Assembly (NCBI RefSeq): GCF_002742625.1
Contig: NZ_PEBF01000001.1
Span: 868,001-932,000 of the forward strand
DNA length: 64,000 nt
Source: Caulobacter sp. FWC2
GTDB lineage: Bacteria; Pseudomonadota; Alphaproteobacteria; Caulobacterales; Caulobacteraceae
Reading direction: 5' to 3'
The position numbers and the translations under genes are program-made. Shown here piece after piece: positions 55,834 through 64,000 of the stretch. The stretch's first letter is position 1. Every line of letters starts with the position of its first letter. The notes below the pieces were generated by a model that was given only the letters and a program-made list of their open reading frames with translations, ran no database searches and was not told where the DNA came from.

Positions 55834-56213
55834 CGGCCGGCTACGCGCTGCTCGCCGGCGCGATCTTCCTGATCGAGGTCGTGATCGCGCTTTGGTGGCG
55901 TGACGGCTTCGTGCGGCCGTATCTTGGCGACGTCCTGGCGGTGGTCCTGGTCTATCTGGCGCTTCGTGCGACCACGCGTCTGGACAAGATCGGCGCGGCG
56001 GGCGTCGCTTTCGCCATCGCGGTGGCCATTGAGTTGGGCCAGCTCATCCATGTGCTGGACGCCGTGGGCCTGGCCGGAAATCGCCTGGCCCGCGTGGTGC
56101 TGGGCGGCGTCTTCGATCCTGCCGACTTGCTCTGCTACCTGGTCGGCGCGGTCGTGGCCCTGGTCCTCGACCTGGCCTGGCTCAAGCGATCTTCAGCACC
56201 CGGTCCAGGCTGA
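55830..56213 (+). CDS. DUF2809 membrane protein
   Basis: A 127-aa protein with four helices: about 4-22, 34-50, 58-80 and 94-115. DUF2809 signatures are visible: [16 protein letters not shown] (about 30-45) and [10 protein letters not shown] (about 71-80) with [17 protein letters not shown]. The TTG start overlaps the previous stop (TTGA), so it is coupled. Its last 32 bp overlap the convergent bufD. Function unknown. Confidence 0.8.
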   Translation: MTAGYALLAGAIFLIEVVIALWWRDGFVRPYLGDVLAVVLVYLALRATTRLDKIGAAGVAFAIAVAIELGQLIHVLDAVGLAGNRLARVVLGGVFDPADLLCYLVGAVVALVLDLAWLKRSSAPGPG

Positions 56214-56625
56214 ACCGGCCGCCGCCGCGCGCGATCAGGAACAGCAGCAGGGCGGCCCACGACAGGTGGGTCGGCCAGGCGTCGGGATAGACGAAGATCT
56301 CGATCACCGCCGTCATGCCCAGGAAGGCCAGCGCGGAGAGCCGGGTGAACAGGCCCAGCACCAGCAGGATCGAGAACAGGTGCTCCGAATAGGTCGCCGC
56401 GTGCGCCGCCACATCCGGCGACAGCAGCGGCACGTGGTACTCGGTCTCGAACAGGGAATAGGTGCTGTCCTTGATGTGCAGCAGCCCGTCGACCTTGGTG
56501 CGGCCCGATTGGAAGAAGATCGCCGCGACGCCGAGGCGGGCGACGAGGGTCAGGATGTCCTCGGGCAGAACCTTGCCGGCGATCCGGGCGAAAGCGTCGA
56601 AGGGGGCGCGGAGAGCAGCGGTCAT
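56182..56625 (-). CDS. bufD: DoxX-family membrane protein, bufferin operon (BufD)
   Basis: A 147-aa protein with four helices and the DoxX pattern [20 protein letters not shown] (about 29-48), then [19 protein letters not shown] (about 86-104). It is the last gene of the four-gene bufferin operon (BufA-B-C-D), overlapping bufC by 4 bp. DoxX proteins are linked to thiol or redox processes in membranes; its precise role with bufferins is not established. Confidence 0.85.
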   Translation of the reverse strand: MTAALRAPFDAFARIAGKVLPEDILTLVARLGVAAIFFQSGRTKVDGLLHIKDSTYSLFETEYHVPLLSPDVAAHAATYSEHLFSILLVLGLFTRLSALAFLGMTAVIEIFVYPDAWPTHLSWAALLLFLIARGGGRFSLDRVLKIA

Positions 56626-57374
56626 TGGTCGATGTCCATGAAGGCGCCGTCGGCGATCAGGCCGGCGAACAGCGGCGCGAGGTCGGCGGCGGGATGAGTT
56701 GTCAGGACGCGCTCGGCGGCCTGGGCGGTCGTCTGGCCTTCGCGACAGGCGCGGAGGAACTCGGTTTCGGCCTCGCCGATCACCTGATGCCGGACCGCGC
56801 CGTGGGGGCGGACGCAGAGCAGCGCTTCGGGCTGGTCGGAGAGCTCAAGCTCGTCATGGCCCGCGCGGGCCGCTGCCCACAGGCTGGGCAGGCCGGCCTC
56901 GAACGCGGCGAAGCGGACGCTGGGATGCAGGGCCAGGCGCGTCTCGGCCAGGGTCTCGGGCGCCAGCGCGGCCAGCGTCTCGGCGGTCAGGACCGGCGCC
57001 TCGGCGGCGAACAGGGCCTCGGTCCACAGGCGGTCCAGATGGGCGACGCCGACCAGATAGGGCAGGTCCTGGGCCGGCGGGAAGCGTCCCAGCCAGGCGG
57101 GAAAGGCCTCGCCATAGTCCTGTAGGGCCGCGCCAGTCGGCGGCGCCGCGCGGGCGAAGACGGCGGCGGCGGCGCGGAACCAGTCCTCGCCGACCATCGA
57201 CAGCACGGTCGGAAAGTTGGCGGCCAGAGCGTCGACGCAGCCCTTGGCGATGGTGTTGCGATAGACCGACAGCCCCGCCTCGCCGGCGCCGGGCGCGAGC
57301 CAGGGCGACAGGGCCGAACGCTCGCCGGCCAGCGCCGCGACGAAGGCGTCCTGGAAGTCCAGCAGCTCAGGCAT
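56622..57374 (-). CDS. bufC: Bufferin maturation partner BufC (DUF2063/HvfC-like)
   Basis: A 250-aa protein with the DUF2063 N-terminal domain: [20 protein letters not shown] (about 35-54) and [17 protein letters not shown]. Its C-terminal part acts as a RiPP-recognition-like partner for the MNIO enzyme in this family. It overlaps bufB by 8 bp and bufD by 4 bp, indicating co-translation. It is expected to deliver the BufA precursor to BufB. Confidence 0.9.
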   Translation of the reverse strand: MPELLDFQDAFVAALAGERSALSPWLAPGAGEAGLSVYRNTIAKGCVDALAANFPTVLSMVGEDWFRAAAAVFARAAPPTGAALQDYGEAFPAWLGRFPPAQDLPYLVGVAHLDRLWTEALFAAEAPVLTAETLAALAPETLAETRLALHPSVRFAAFEAGLPSLWAAARAGHDELELSDQPEALLCVRPHGAVRHQVIGEAETEFLRACREGQTTAQAAERVLTTHPAADLAPLFAGLIADGAFMDIDQ

Positions 57375-58209
57375 GAACGGGCTCCAGGACAGGCGCCAGC
57401 ATCGCGGCGGCGCGGTCGCGCTCGGTCATCAGCGTCGCGAAGTCGGGGATGTCGTCGTCGCGCTCGATCAGGGTCGGGCGCGGGCCGATGCGGTCGATCA
57501 GGCGGCGATAGAGCGCCCAGACGGGCTCGGCTACCGGCGCGCCGTGGGTGTCGATCAGCAGGTCGGAGCCGCCTTCATCGGCGCCGTGGCCGGCCAGGTG
57601 GATCTCGCCGATCGCCTCGGCGGGCAGGGCGTCCAGATAGGTCTCGGCGCGATAGCCGAGGTTGCTGGCGCTGACGAAGACGTTGTTGACGTCGACCAGG
57701 AGGCCGCAACCGGTTTTGGCGACCAGGGCCTTCAGGAAGTCGACCTCATCCAGGTCGTGGCCGGTCAGGGGCAGGTAGAGCGAGGGGTTCTCGATCAGCA
57801 CGATGCGCTCAAGGGCGTCCTGCATTCGGCCGATATTGTCGGCGATGCGGGCGAGGGCGGCGCGGGTGCGGGGAAAGGGCAGGAGGTCGGGCTGGTGCTG
57901 GCCTCGGTGCGTCGACCAGGCCAGGTGCTCGGAGACCACGAACGGCTCGAACCGATCGACCAGGCGCTTGAGGGCGGCCAGGTGCGCGACGTCCGGATCG
58001 GCGTCGGCGGCCAGGGACAGGCCCACGCCGTGCAGCGACAGCGGCCGGCGCGCGCGGATGGCCTCCAGCGCCGAAAGGCGCGGCCCGCCTGCCGACATGT
58101 AGTTCTCGGGATGGACCTCGAACCACAGGCCCTGCGCCTCGCACGCGAGCGCGTCGGCATAGTGCTGGGGCTTGAGGCCGAGGCCGGCGGTGGGGGTCAT
58201 GGTTGTCAT
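57367..58209 (-). CDS. bufB: Multinuclear iron oxidase BufB (DUF692)
   Basis: A 280-aa TIM-barrel MNIO enzyme that turns Cys residues of the bufferin precursor into heterocycles. Metal-ligand blocks: FEVHPENYM (about 30-38), SLHGVGLSL (about 58-66), VSEHLAWS (about 93-100), IENPSLYL (about 140-147), VDVNNVFVSA (about 173-182), EIHLAGH (about 204-210) and IERDDDIP. ATG 58209 is used; ATG 58200 is an alternative. It lies downstream of bufA with a hairpin between them. Confidence 0.94.
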   Translation of the reverse strand: MTTMTPTAGLGLKPQHYADALACEAQGLWFEVHPENYMSAGGPRLSALEAIRARRPLSLHGVGLSLAADADPDVAHLAALKRLVDRFEPFVVSEHLAWSTHRGQHQPDLLPFPRTRAALARIADNIGRMQDALERIVLIENPSLYLPLTGHDLDEVDFLKALVAKTGCGLLVDVNNVFVSASNLGYRAETYLDALPAEAIGEIHLAGHGADEGGSDLLIDTHGAPVAEPVWALYRRLIDRIGPRPTLIERDDDIPDFATLMTERDRAAAMLAPVLEPVHA

Positions 58210-58250
58210 TCAACAAAACCCGATCTTCCCGGCGAAGGCCGGGAAGATCG
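58210..58250 (-). terminator. Intra-operon attenuating terminator between bufA and bufB
   Basis: A perfect 13-bp stem (58250-58238 with 58233-58221, 4-nt loop) followed on the minus strand by GGTTTTGTTG (58219-58210), immediately before the bufB ATG. Partial termination here would make far more precursor peptide than enzyme mRNA. Confidence 0.82.
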
Positions 58251-58262
58251 GAAGAAGAGGGA

Positions 58263-58556
58263 TCAGGCCTTCGGGGTCAGCGAGCCCATGCCGTTCGGGG
58301 TCTTCATGGTGACGCACGAGCCCTTGGCGACGTGCTTCCAGGCGTCGCCCTGGTAGTCGACCTTCGAGGTGCCGGCGCACGAGGTGCCCGCGCCCGCCTT
58401 GCAGTCATTCTGGCCGGCCTTGGCCACGCCGTAGCACTTTTCCATTTCGACCTTGGCGCCGCTCTTCATGTGCTCGTCGGCGGCGGAGGCCATCGAGACG
58501 CCGGCCGAGAGGGCGAGGACGGCGGCGAGGGCGGCGGTGGTGGCGGTGCGGTTCAT
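58263..58556 (-). CDS. bufA: Bufferin precursor peptide (DUF2282), copper-binding RiPP
   Basis: A 97-aa exported peptide. The signal peptide is [25 protein letters not shown], cleaved near 25-26. The mature part has four Cys: 41 (EKCYG), 52 (NDCKAG), 60 (TSCAG) and 81 (GSCVT), in the pattern of Caulobacter bufferins, whose central Cys are converted to thiooxazoles and bind copper. AAGGAG lies upstream of ATG 58556. It is the first gene after a sigma-F promoter on this strand. Confidence 0.92.
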   Translation of the reverse strand: MNRTATTAALAAVLALSAGVSMASAADEHMKSGAKVEMEKCYGVAKAGQNDCKAGAGTSCAGTSKVDYQGDAWKHVAKGSCVTMKTPNGMGSLTPKA

Positions 58557-58639
58557 GGGGTTTCTCCTTGGTGCGTTCTTCGGGAAGACTTGGGATCGTT
58601 GCGGCCGAAGCGGCGTGTCGTCGCCCGGTCAGTGGGGAA

Positions 58640-58665
58640 TACGAAGCCTCGGCGGTGAAGGTTAC
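58640..58665 (-). promoter_or_regulatory. Sigma-F promoter of the bufferin operon
   Basis: On the minus strand GTAACC (58665-58660), 16 bp, then CGTA (58643-58640). This fits the Caulobacter sigma-F consensus GTAACC-N16-CGNA. It leaves about 75 nt of leader before the bufA start. Confidence 0.85.
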
Positions 58666-58729
58666 ACTGTTCGCCCAACAAAATTTCGGCGCGGCGTTTT
58701 CCACCCGTTCCGGCGCGGCGCGACACCGT

Positions 58730-58755
58730 GTAACCATCGGCCCTTCCCGCGCGAA
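58730..58755 (+). promoter_or_regulatory. Sigma-F promoter of sigF-nrsF
   Basis: GTAACC (58730-58735), 16 bp, CGAA (58752-58755): a full sigma-F match. It is 65 bp from the divergent promoter for bufA. Transcription would begin close to the sigF start codon, so the leader is very short. Confidence 0.88.
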
Positions 58756-58766
58756 TAGGGGTGTGC

Positions 58767-59306
58767 GTGACGGATACCGAGACCCGTTTGAAGGCGCTGA
58801 TGCTGCGCGGGCTGGACGGCGACGCCGCCGCCTATCGCGAGTGTCTGGCCGTTCTTGGCGTCCGGCTGCGCGCCTATTTCGCGCGACGGATGTCCGGCGC
58901 GCCCGGCGATGTGGAGGATCTTGTGCAGGAGACGTTGCTGGCGGTGCATCTGAAGCGGTCGACGTGGGACTCGTCCCAGTCGTTCACCGCCTGGGCGCAT
59001 GCGGTGGCGCGCTACAAGCTGATCGACCACTGGCGCCGGCGAAAGGTCCGCCAGACCCTGCCGATCGAGGACCACATCGAATTCCTGGCCGCCGACGAGC
59101 CTGATCCGGGCGTCGGGCTTGAGCTGGACCGCGCCCTCGCCACCCTGCCCGACAAGCAGCGGATTCTCGTCTCCGACGTCAAGCTGACCGGCCTGTCCCT
59201 GGCCGAGGCCGGCGCGAAGGCGGGCATGACCGAAGGGGCGGCCAAGGTCGCCCTGCACCGGGCGCTGAAGGCCCTGGCCGAAAGGATGCGCCGTGCGAAC
59301 GGATGA
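58767..59306 (+). CDS. sigF: ECF RNA polymerase sigma factor SigF
   Basis: A 179-aa ECF sigma. Region 2: LRAYFARRMSGAPGDVEDLV, QETLLAVHLKRSTWD and FTAWAHAVARYKLIDHWRRR (about 72-91). Region 4: LDRALATLPDKQRILVSDVK, then GMTEGAAKVALHRALKAL. In Caulobacter this factor answers to copper, cadmium, chromate and gold and drives bufferin operons. GTG 58767 follows AGGGG; GTG 58761 is the alternative. It overlaps nrsF by 14 bp. Confidence 0.93.
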   Translation: MTDTETRLKALMLRGLDGDAAAYRECLAVLGVRLRAYFARRMSGAPGDVEDLVQETLLAVHLKRSTWDSSQSFTAWAHAVARYKLIDHWRRRKVRQTLPIEDHIEFLAADEPDPGVGLELDRALATLPDKQRILVSDVKLTGLSLAEAGAKAGMTEGAAKVALHRALKALAERMRRANG

Positions 59307-59931
59307 TCTGATCGACGCCCTGGCCTCGGACACGGGTCCGACGCGCGCCCCGCCGAAGCGGTTGGCCACGGTCGGCGGCCTGGGCGCCCTGGCGGCCCTG
59401 CTGCTGGTGCTGGGCTGGCTGCACACGCGCCACGACCTGATGCCCGCCATGCGCGGCGGCATGTTCTGGATGAAGGCGCTCTACACCGCCCTGCTGGGCC
59501 TGGCGGGCTACCTGGCCGTCGAGCGGCTGGCGAGGCCGACCGGATCGGGCCGGCGGGGCTGGATCCTGGGCCTGTCGGTGCTGGCGGTCTTCGTGGTCGC
59601 GGGCCTGGTCCAGGCGATGATGAGCCCCGACATCCAGATGGCGCTGCGGATGCTGCGCGGCGGGTCCTGGCACGTCTGCAGCCGCAACATCCTGGTGCTG
59701 GGCCTGCCGATGCTGGCCCTGGGCCTGTGGGCCGTGCGCGGCATGGCGCCGACCCGGCCGACCCTGGCGGGCCTGGCGACCGGGCTGTTCGCGGGTGGGG
59801 TGGCGGCGACGGTCTACGGCCTGCACTGCCCGGAGAACACCTTCACCTTCGTGGCGCTGTGGTACAGCCTCGGGGTTCTGGCCCTGGCCGCCCTCGGCGC
59901 GATTATCGGGCGTTGGGCGCTGCGCTGGTAG
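59293..59931 (+). CDS. nrsF: Anti-sigma factor NrsF (DUF1109)
   Basis: A 212-aa, six-helix inner-membrane protein that holds SigF inactive until heavy metals are sensed. Helices at about 29-45, 60-76, 92-112, 130-150, 158-176 and 183-205. Conserved Cys are seen in WHVCSRNILVLGLP (about 126) and YGLHCPEN (about 176), the pair required for metal response in the family. GTG 59293 overlaps the sigF end. Confidence 0.92.
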   Translation: MRTDDLIDALASDTGPTRAPPKRLATVGGLGALAALLLVLGWLHTRHDLMPAMRGGMFWMKALYTALLGLAGYLAVERLARPTGSGRRGWILGLSVLAVFVVAGLVQAMMSPDIQMALRMLRGGSWHVCSRNILVLGLPMLALGLWAVRGMAPTRPTLAGLATGLFAGGVAATVYGLHCPENTFTFVALWYSLGVLALAALGAIIGRWALRW

Positions 59932-59966
59932 GCAAGGGCGGCCTTGACGGCCTATCCTGAGGTTTA

Positions 59967-59983
59967 GCGAAAATAAGTTTCGC
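59967..59983. promoter_or_regulatory. Palindrome before the second NrsF-like gene
   Basis: GCGAAA-ATAAG-TTTCGC, perfect 6-bp arms in an AT-richer gap, about 110 bp before the next start. I find no sigma-F promoter in 59932-60095, so this may be a different regulator's site. Confidence 0.4.
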
Positions 59984-60095
59984 GTCGTCGCCTTCCGGTC
60001 GATTGACAAACCATCGTTCCCCCACTGAAGTGCTGGCGTTTTCGCGAATGAGACGCGATAAGCGTTCCGCCATACGGCTCTTTGGGGAGAGGCGC

Positions 60096-60761
60096 GTGAC
60101 CATCGACGACACCGTCGTCTCCCTGAAGGATGGGGGGGCGCCCATCTGGTCGGCCGCGACCCTGCCGTGGCGCCTGGTCGAGGTCGCCGCCGCCGGCGCC
60201 TTGACGGGCGTGCTGATCATCCTGACCTGGCTGGACGTGCGTCCGGACCTGCCGGTGGCCGCCGCCCAACCCTTCTTCTGGATCAAGGCCGCCTATCCCG
60301 CGGCGGCGGCCGGCTGCGCCATGGTCGCGGCCACGCGGATGGCGCGCTGCAGGTCGGGCGGCGTCTGGGCCCTGGCCGGCGCGGGCGCCGTGGCCTGCGC
60401 CATGCTGATCGCCGCCGTCCTCCAGACTCTCGGCATGAGCGGCGCTGCGCTGGCGGCTCTCTATTGGCCGAACGCCGCCGTCTGCCTCGGCAATATACTG
60501 GTCATCGCCGCGCCGATGCTGGCCCTGGTCGCGGCGGGTCTGCGCGATGTCGACCTGGAGCGGCCCGCGCCCACTGGCTTCGCCTGCGGCCTGTTTTGCG
60601 GGGGCGTCGCGGCGACGGTCAACGGCTTGCACTGCTGGCAGGGAACCTACGCCTTCGTGGGGCCCTGGTTCACCCTGGCCATGCTGCTCTGCGGCGCGGT
60701 CGGAGCCGGCGCCATCAAGCTGCTGGCCCGCCGCCGCCGCTTTCTCGCCGCGGCGGAGTAG
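60096..60761 (+). CDS. Second NrsF-like (DUF1109) six-helix membrane protein
   Basis: A 221-aa paralogue of NrsF with the same helix layout: IILTWLDVRPDLPVA loop after TM1, QPFFWIKAAYP, PNAAVCLGNILVIAAPML (Cys about 130), and CGGVAATVNGLHC with the second Cys (about 179). Extra Cys occur in FACGLFCGG and LLCGAV. GTG 60096 follows GGGGAGAGG. It may be a second anti-sigma for SigF, or for another factor, with a distinct metal response. No sigma gene is immediately coupled to it. Confidence 0.85.
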   Translation: MTIDDTVVSLKDGGAPIWSAATLPWRLVEVAAAGALTGVLIILTWLDVRPDLPVAAAQPFFWIKAAYPAAAAGCAMVAATRMARCRSGGVWALAGAGAVACAMLIAAVLQTLGMSGAALAALYWPNAAVCLGNILVIAAPMLALVAAGLRDVDLERPAPTGFACGLFCGGVAATVNGLHCWQGTYAFVGPWFTLAMLLCGAVGAGAIKLLARRRRFLAAAE

Positions 60762-60769
60762 CCGGCACG

Positions 60770-60801
60770 AAAAAGGCCTCCCGGATCGCGCCGGGAGGCC
60801 T
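60770..60801 (-). terminator. Terminator of fba (possibly bidirectional)
   Basis: AGGCCTCCCGG (60774-60784) pairs with CCGGGAGGCCT (60791-60801) over a 6-nt loop. On the minus strand TTTTT follows; it lies between convergent genes. Confidence 0.92.
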
Positions 60802-60824
60802 CTTCGTCTTCAAGGGATCGACGC

Positions 60825-61916
60825 CTACTCTGCGGCGGCCTTGGCCGCGTCGCCGCCGAACTTGGCGTGCAGTTCGCCGGAGGCGTAGCGCTTGCCCATG
60901 GTCGCGGTCGACAGCGCCTTGATCTTGTCGGCGTGGCCGGCTGAGCCGAACTCGACGAAGCGGGCCTGGCAGACCTTGCGCATGGCTTCCTTTGCGGGCT
61001 TCAGATAGGCGCGCGGGTCGAACTCGCCCGGCTTTTCCATCAGGATCTTGCGGATCGCGCCGGTGATGGCCATGCGGTTGTCGGTGTCGACATTGATCTT
61101 GCGCACGCCGTGCTTGATGCCGCGCTGGATCTCCTCGACCGGCACGCCCCAGGTCTGGGGCATCTCGCCGCCGTACTGGTTGATGATGTCCTGCAGGTCC
61201 TGCGGAACGCTGGAGCTGCCGTGCATCACCAGGTGGGTGTTGGGCAGGCGGCGGTGGATTTCCTCGATCACGTTCATGGCCAGGACGTCGCCGTCCGGCT
61301 TGCGCGTGAACTTGTAGGCGCCGTGGCTGGTGCCCATGGCGATGGCCAGGGCGTCGACGCCGGTCTGGGCGACGAAGTCGACCGCCTGATCCGGATCGGT
61401 CAGCAGCTCGTCGTGGCTGAGCTTGCCTTCGAAGCCGTGGCCGTCCTCGGCCTCGCCCATGCCGGTCTCCAGCGAGCCCAGCACGCCCAGCTCGCCTTCG
61501 ACCGAGACGCCGCAGCTGTGGGCCATCTGGACAACCTTGCGGGTGACCTCGACATTGTACTCGTAGGAGGCCGGGGTCTTGGCGTCCTCCATCAGCGAGC
61601 CGTCCATCATCACCGAGGTGAAGCCGTACTGGATCGCCGTGGCGCAGGTCGCCGGGCCGTTGCCGTGATCCTGGTGCATGCACACAGGGATGTGCGGATA
61701 GATGTCGACCAGCGCGTCGATCATCTTGGCCAGCATGATGTCGTTGGCGTAGTTCCGCGCCCCGCGCGAGGCCTGGATGATGACCGGCGAATTGACGGCG
61801 TCGGCCGCCTCCATGATCGCCAGGCCCTGTTCCATGTTGTTGATGTTGAAGGCGGGCAAGCCGTACTCATGCTCGGCGGCATGGTCCAACAGCTGGCGCA
61901 GCGTGATGCGAGCCAC
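60825..61916 (-). CDS. fba: Fructose-bisphosphate aldolase, class II (CbbA/FbaA type)
   Basis: A zinc-dependent aldolase splitting fructose 1,6-bisphosphate. 363 aa. [20 protein letters not shown] (about 20-39), zinc motif CMHQDHGNG (about 79-87), [27 protein letters not shown] (zinc/phosphate), VMHGSSSVP (about 232-240) and [13 protein letters not shown]. The GTG start at 61916 follows AGGAGAG. It lies downstream of pgk and gap in the same direction. Confidence 0.96.
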   Translation of the reverse strand: MARITLRQLLDHAAEHEYGLPAFNINNMEQGLAIMEAADAVNSPVIIQASRGARNYANDIMLAKMIDALVDIYPHIPVCMHQDHGNGPATCATAIQYGFTSVMMDGSLMEDAKTPASYEYNVEVTRKVVQMAHSCGVSVEGELGVLGSLETGMGEAEDGHGFEGKLSHDELLTDPDQAVDFVAQTGVDALAIAMGTSHGAYKFTRKPDGDVLAMNVIEEIHRRLPNTHLVMHGSSSVPQDLQDIINQYGGEMPQTWGVPVEEIQRGIKHGVRKINVDTDNRMAITGAIRKILMEKPGEFDPRAYLKPAKEAMRKVCQARFVEFGSAGHADKIKALSTATMGKRYASGELHAKFGGDAAKAAAE

Positions 61917-62051
61917 GTAGTTCTCTCCTGCAAGCGTTAAGTGGTTGGGTCGTTTCTTGTTTTTGGGGCCGTGACGCTTGTGCGTTCTCTGCCCGGGTCA
62001 GTCTCACAGAGGCTAAACGCGGATCTGCACGATCCGCGCCAGCTGAATATC

Positions 62052-63242
62052 TCAGGATTCGAGCGCCGCGACGCCGGGAAGCGTCTTGCCCTCCATCCAT
62101 TCGAGGAACGCGCCGCCGGCGGTCGACACGAAGGTGAAATCGGCCGACACGCCCGCGTGGTTCAGTGCAGCGACAGTATCACCGCCGCCCGCGACGGCCA
62201 CGAGTTTACCCGACTTGGCCAACGATGCTGCATGTTTCGCCGCCGAAACGGTCGCTTCATCGAACGGCGGGACTTCGAAAACACCAAGCGGACCATTCCA
62301 GATCAGGGTGACACTTGCGTCCATGGCGGCCAGCAGGGTCTTCACCGTCTCGGGGCCGGCGTCCAGGATCAGGTCGTCGGGCTGGACGTCATAGACATTG
62401 CGGGTCTCGGCGTGGACGCCCGGCTTGACGCTCTTGGCCACCACCACGTCGGTCGGCAGCAGCAGCTTGCAGCCGGCCGCGCCGGCCAGGTCGATGATCT
62501 CCAGGGCGGTGTCGGCCAGGTCGGGCTCGCACAGCGAGGCGCCGACATCGATCTTGGCCGCGTGCAGGAAGGTGTTGGCCATGCCGCCGCCGATGGCCAG
62601 ATAGTCCAGCTTGGTCACCAGGTTGCGCAGCAAATCCAGCTTGGTCGAGACCTTGGAGCCGCCGACGATGCCGATCACCGGCTTCTTCGGGTTGCCCAGG
62701 GCGGCGTCCAGGGCTTCCAGCTCGCGCTGCATGGCCAGGCCCGGATAGGCCGGCAGCAGGTGGGCCAGGCCTTCGGTCGAGGCGTGGGCGCGGTGGGCGG
62801 CGCTGAAGGCGTCGTTGACATAGACGTCGCCATTGGCGGCCAGGGCCTTGGCGAACTCGGGATCGTTCTTCTCTTCGCCGGCGTGGAAGCGGACGTTCTC
62901 CAGCAGGGCCACGCCGCCGTTTTCCAGGGCGTCGACGACCTTGGCGGCTTCAGGGCCGATGGCGTCCGAGGCGAAGGCGACCGGCTGCTCCAGCAGCGCC
63001 GACAGCGGCTCGGCCACGAAGGCCAGGCTCATCTCCGGCGTGACCTTGCCCTTGGGACGGTCGAAGTGGGCCAGCAGCACGACCTTGGCGCCTTGCTGGG
63101 ACAGGTAGTGGATGGTCGGCAGGGCCGCGCGCAGGCGGGTGTCGTCGGTGATCTTGCCGCCGTCGACGGGCACATTGAAGTCCACCCGGACCAGGGCGCG
63201 CTTGCCGGCGAGATCGGCGGTGTCGAGGGTGCGGAAGGTCAT
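62052..63242 (-). CDS. pgk: Phosphoglycerate kinase
   Basis: A 396-aa glycolytic kinase making ATP from 1,3-bisphosphoglycerate. [19 protein letters not shown] (about 19-37), [10 protein letters not shown] (about 57-66), [15 protein letters not shown] (about 110-124), [12 protein letters not shown] (about 190-201), WNGPLGVFE (about 314-322) and [10 protein letters not shown] (about 350-359). ATG 63242 gives the family N-terminus; the reading frame upstream belongs to a repeat. 61917-62051 between pgk and fba has no gene. Confidence 0.97.
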   Translation of the reverse strand: MTFRTLDTADLAGKRALVRVDFNVPVDGGKITDDTRLRAALPTIHYLSQQGAKVVLLAHFDRPKGKVTPEMSLAFVAEPLSALLEQPVAFASDAIGPEAAKVVDALENGGVALLENVRFHAGEEKNDPEFAKALAANGDVYVNDAFSAAHRAHASTEGLAHLLPAYPGLAMQRELEALDAALGNPKKPVIGIVGGSKVSTKLDLLRNLVTKLDYLAIGGGMANTFLHAAKIDVGASLCEPDLADTALEIIDLAGAAGCKLLLPTDVVVAKSVKPGVHAETRNVYDVQPDDLILDAGPETVKTLLAAMDASVTLIWNGPLGVFEVPPFDEATVSAAKHAASLAKSGKLVAVAGGGDTVAALNHAGVSADFTFVSTAGGAFLEWMEGKTLPGVAALES

Positions 63243-63271
63243 GGCCGGATCCTGAAAGTCTGTGCGTTGAA

Positions 63272-63368
63272 CCTCGCCCTTCGACAAGCTCAGGGTGAGG
63301 TTCAAGGGGAAGGCCCAAGAAATCGGGCCTAGTAGTAGCCCTCATCCTGAGCCTGTCGAAGGACGAGG
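63272..63368. repeat. Inverted repeat (CCTTCGACAAGCTCAGG...CCTGAGCCTGTCGAAGG)
   Basis: Imperfect inverted arms (63272-63300 and 63339-63368) with one to three mismatches, a motif seen repeatedly in alphaproteobacterial intergenic DNA. It sits between gap and pgk; the folded RNA could stabilise or separate the two cistrons. Confidence 0.8.
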
Positions 63369-63385
63369 GCGGCCCCACCGGGCCA

Positions 63386-63418
63386 AGGAAAACCCCGCTC
63401 CTTGCGGAAGCGGGGTTT
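63386..63418 (-). terminator. Terminator of gap
   Basis: AAACCCCGCT / AGCGGGGTTT stem (63418-63409 with 63399-63390), followed on the minus strand by TTTTCC. It ends gap before pgk, so pgk may have its own promoter or rely on read-through. Confidence 0.85.
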
Positions 63419-63431
63419 GGTGGTTCGTTCC

Positions 63432-64000
63432 TTACAGGAACTTCGCCATTTCCAGAGCGGTGTCGCTCATGCGGGTCGCGAAGCCCCACTCGTTGTCGTA
63501 CCAGCTGAGCACGCGGACCAGCTTGCCCTCGATGACTTGCGTCTGGGGCAGGGCGGCGGTCGAGCTGGCGGCGATGTGGTTCAGGTCCGACGAGACCAGC
63601 GGGTCGGTCGTGGTGAACAGCACGCCCTTCATCGGACCATCGGCGGCGGCCTGCAGGGCGGCGTTGACCTCGGCGGCGTCGGTGTCGCGCGTCGGCACAA
63701 CCTTCAGATCGATGACCGAGACGTTCGGGGTCGGGACGCGGATCGAGCTGCCATCCAGCTTGCCCTTCAGTTCCGGCAGAACCAGGCCCAGGGCCTTGGC
63801 GGCGCCGGTCGAGGTCGGGATCATGGAGAGGGCCGCGGCGCGGGCGCGGTAGAGGTCCTTGTGCATGGTGTCCAGCGTCGGCTGGTCGCCGGTGTAGCTG
63901 TGGATCGTGGTCATGTAGCCACGCTCGATGCCGACCAGGTCGTGCAGGACCTTGGCGACCGGGGCCAGGGCGTTGGTGGTGCACGAGCCGTTCGAGACGA
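63432..64000 (-). CDS. gap: Glyceraldehyde-3-phosphate dehydrogenase, type I (5' end beyond window)
   Basis: The C-terminal part (about 190 residues) of the NAD-dependent glycolytic enzyme. It includes the active-site Cys ([13 protein letters not shown]) at the window edge, then [59 protein letters not shown] and [14 protein letters not shown] near the end. The NAD-binding N-terminus lies past position 64000. It is upstream of pgk and fba. Confidence 0.97.
   Translation of the reverse strand, partial: VSNGSCTTNALAPVAKVLHDLVGIERGYMTTIHSYTGDQPTLDTMHKDLYRARAAALSMIPTSTGAAKALGLVLPELKGKLDGSSIRVPTPNVSVIDLKVVPTRDTDAAEVNAALQAAADGPMKGVLFTTTDPLVSSDLNHIAASSTAALPQTQVIEGKLVRVLSWYDNEWGFATRMSDTALEMAKFL

Overview
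The window is chromosomal DNA of a Caulobacter-like alphaproteobacterium. Evidence: very high GC with strong third-position bias; a GTTC-N7-GTTC SOS box; GTAACC-N16-CGNA sigma-F promoters in front of a sigF/nrsF pair facing a bufferin operon; two pseudaminic-acid (flagellin sugar) genes; an outer-membrane TonB receptor; frequent GTG/TTG starts; and several families of palindromic intergenic repeats. I see no phage, integrase, transposase, tRNA, rRNA or CRISPR array.

Layout. 1-4.7 kb: 5' part of nadA behind two palindromic operator candidates, a TonB receptor, a lipocalin and a TetR regulator. 4.7-11.2 kb: a light/oxidative-stress block with a forward folE-DUF3429-SDR-HTH operon and a reverse ECF sigma-chrR-(Fe-S photolyase)-serine hydrolase operon. 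11.3-21 kb: a soluble PAS chemoreceptor, a TolB-propeller/amidohydrolase, a hybrid histidine kinase, dps and a lipoprotein cell-wall hydrolase. 21-28.3 kb: trxB, a HicAB pair, pseI, a sulfide/persulfide cluster (persulfide dioxygenase, BigR/SqrR-type sensor, rhodanese, TauE exporter), an SDR and pseG.

28.4-30.5 kb: a compact SOS-controlled operon of two tiny membrane proteins (75 and 31 aa), then an ELM1-family protein and greA. 30.6-43 kb: two membrane chemoreceptors, a GST, the YbbA/YbbP-type ABC pair divergent from a TesA-type esterase, small unknown proteins and an HWE kinase. 43-54 kb: pgsA, an SLC13/RCK transporter, two small proteins, cspA, a patatin lipoprotein, carB, suhB, a secreted unknown and thiE, interleaved with repeats. 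54-56.2 kb: bfd-bfr iron storage behind a Fur-like palindrome, and two membrane proteins.

56.2-60.8 kb: the copper-type bufferin operon (bufA-B-C-D) diverging from sigF-nrsF, both behind near-consensus sigma-F promoters, followed by a second NrsF-like gene. 60.8-64 kb: lower glycolysis (gap-pgk-fba), gap being cut by the right edge.

The most interesting points are the SOS-box operon encoding a SidA-sized single-TM peptide, the paired sigma-F promoters with a second NrsF paralogue, a ChrR anti-sigma that lacks its N-terminal zinc cysteines, and the repeat families whose hairpin arms differ but stay complementary.
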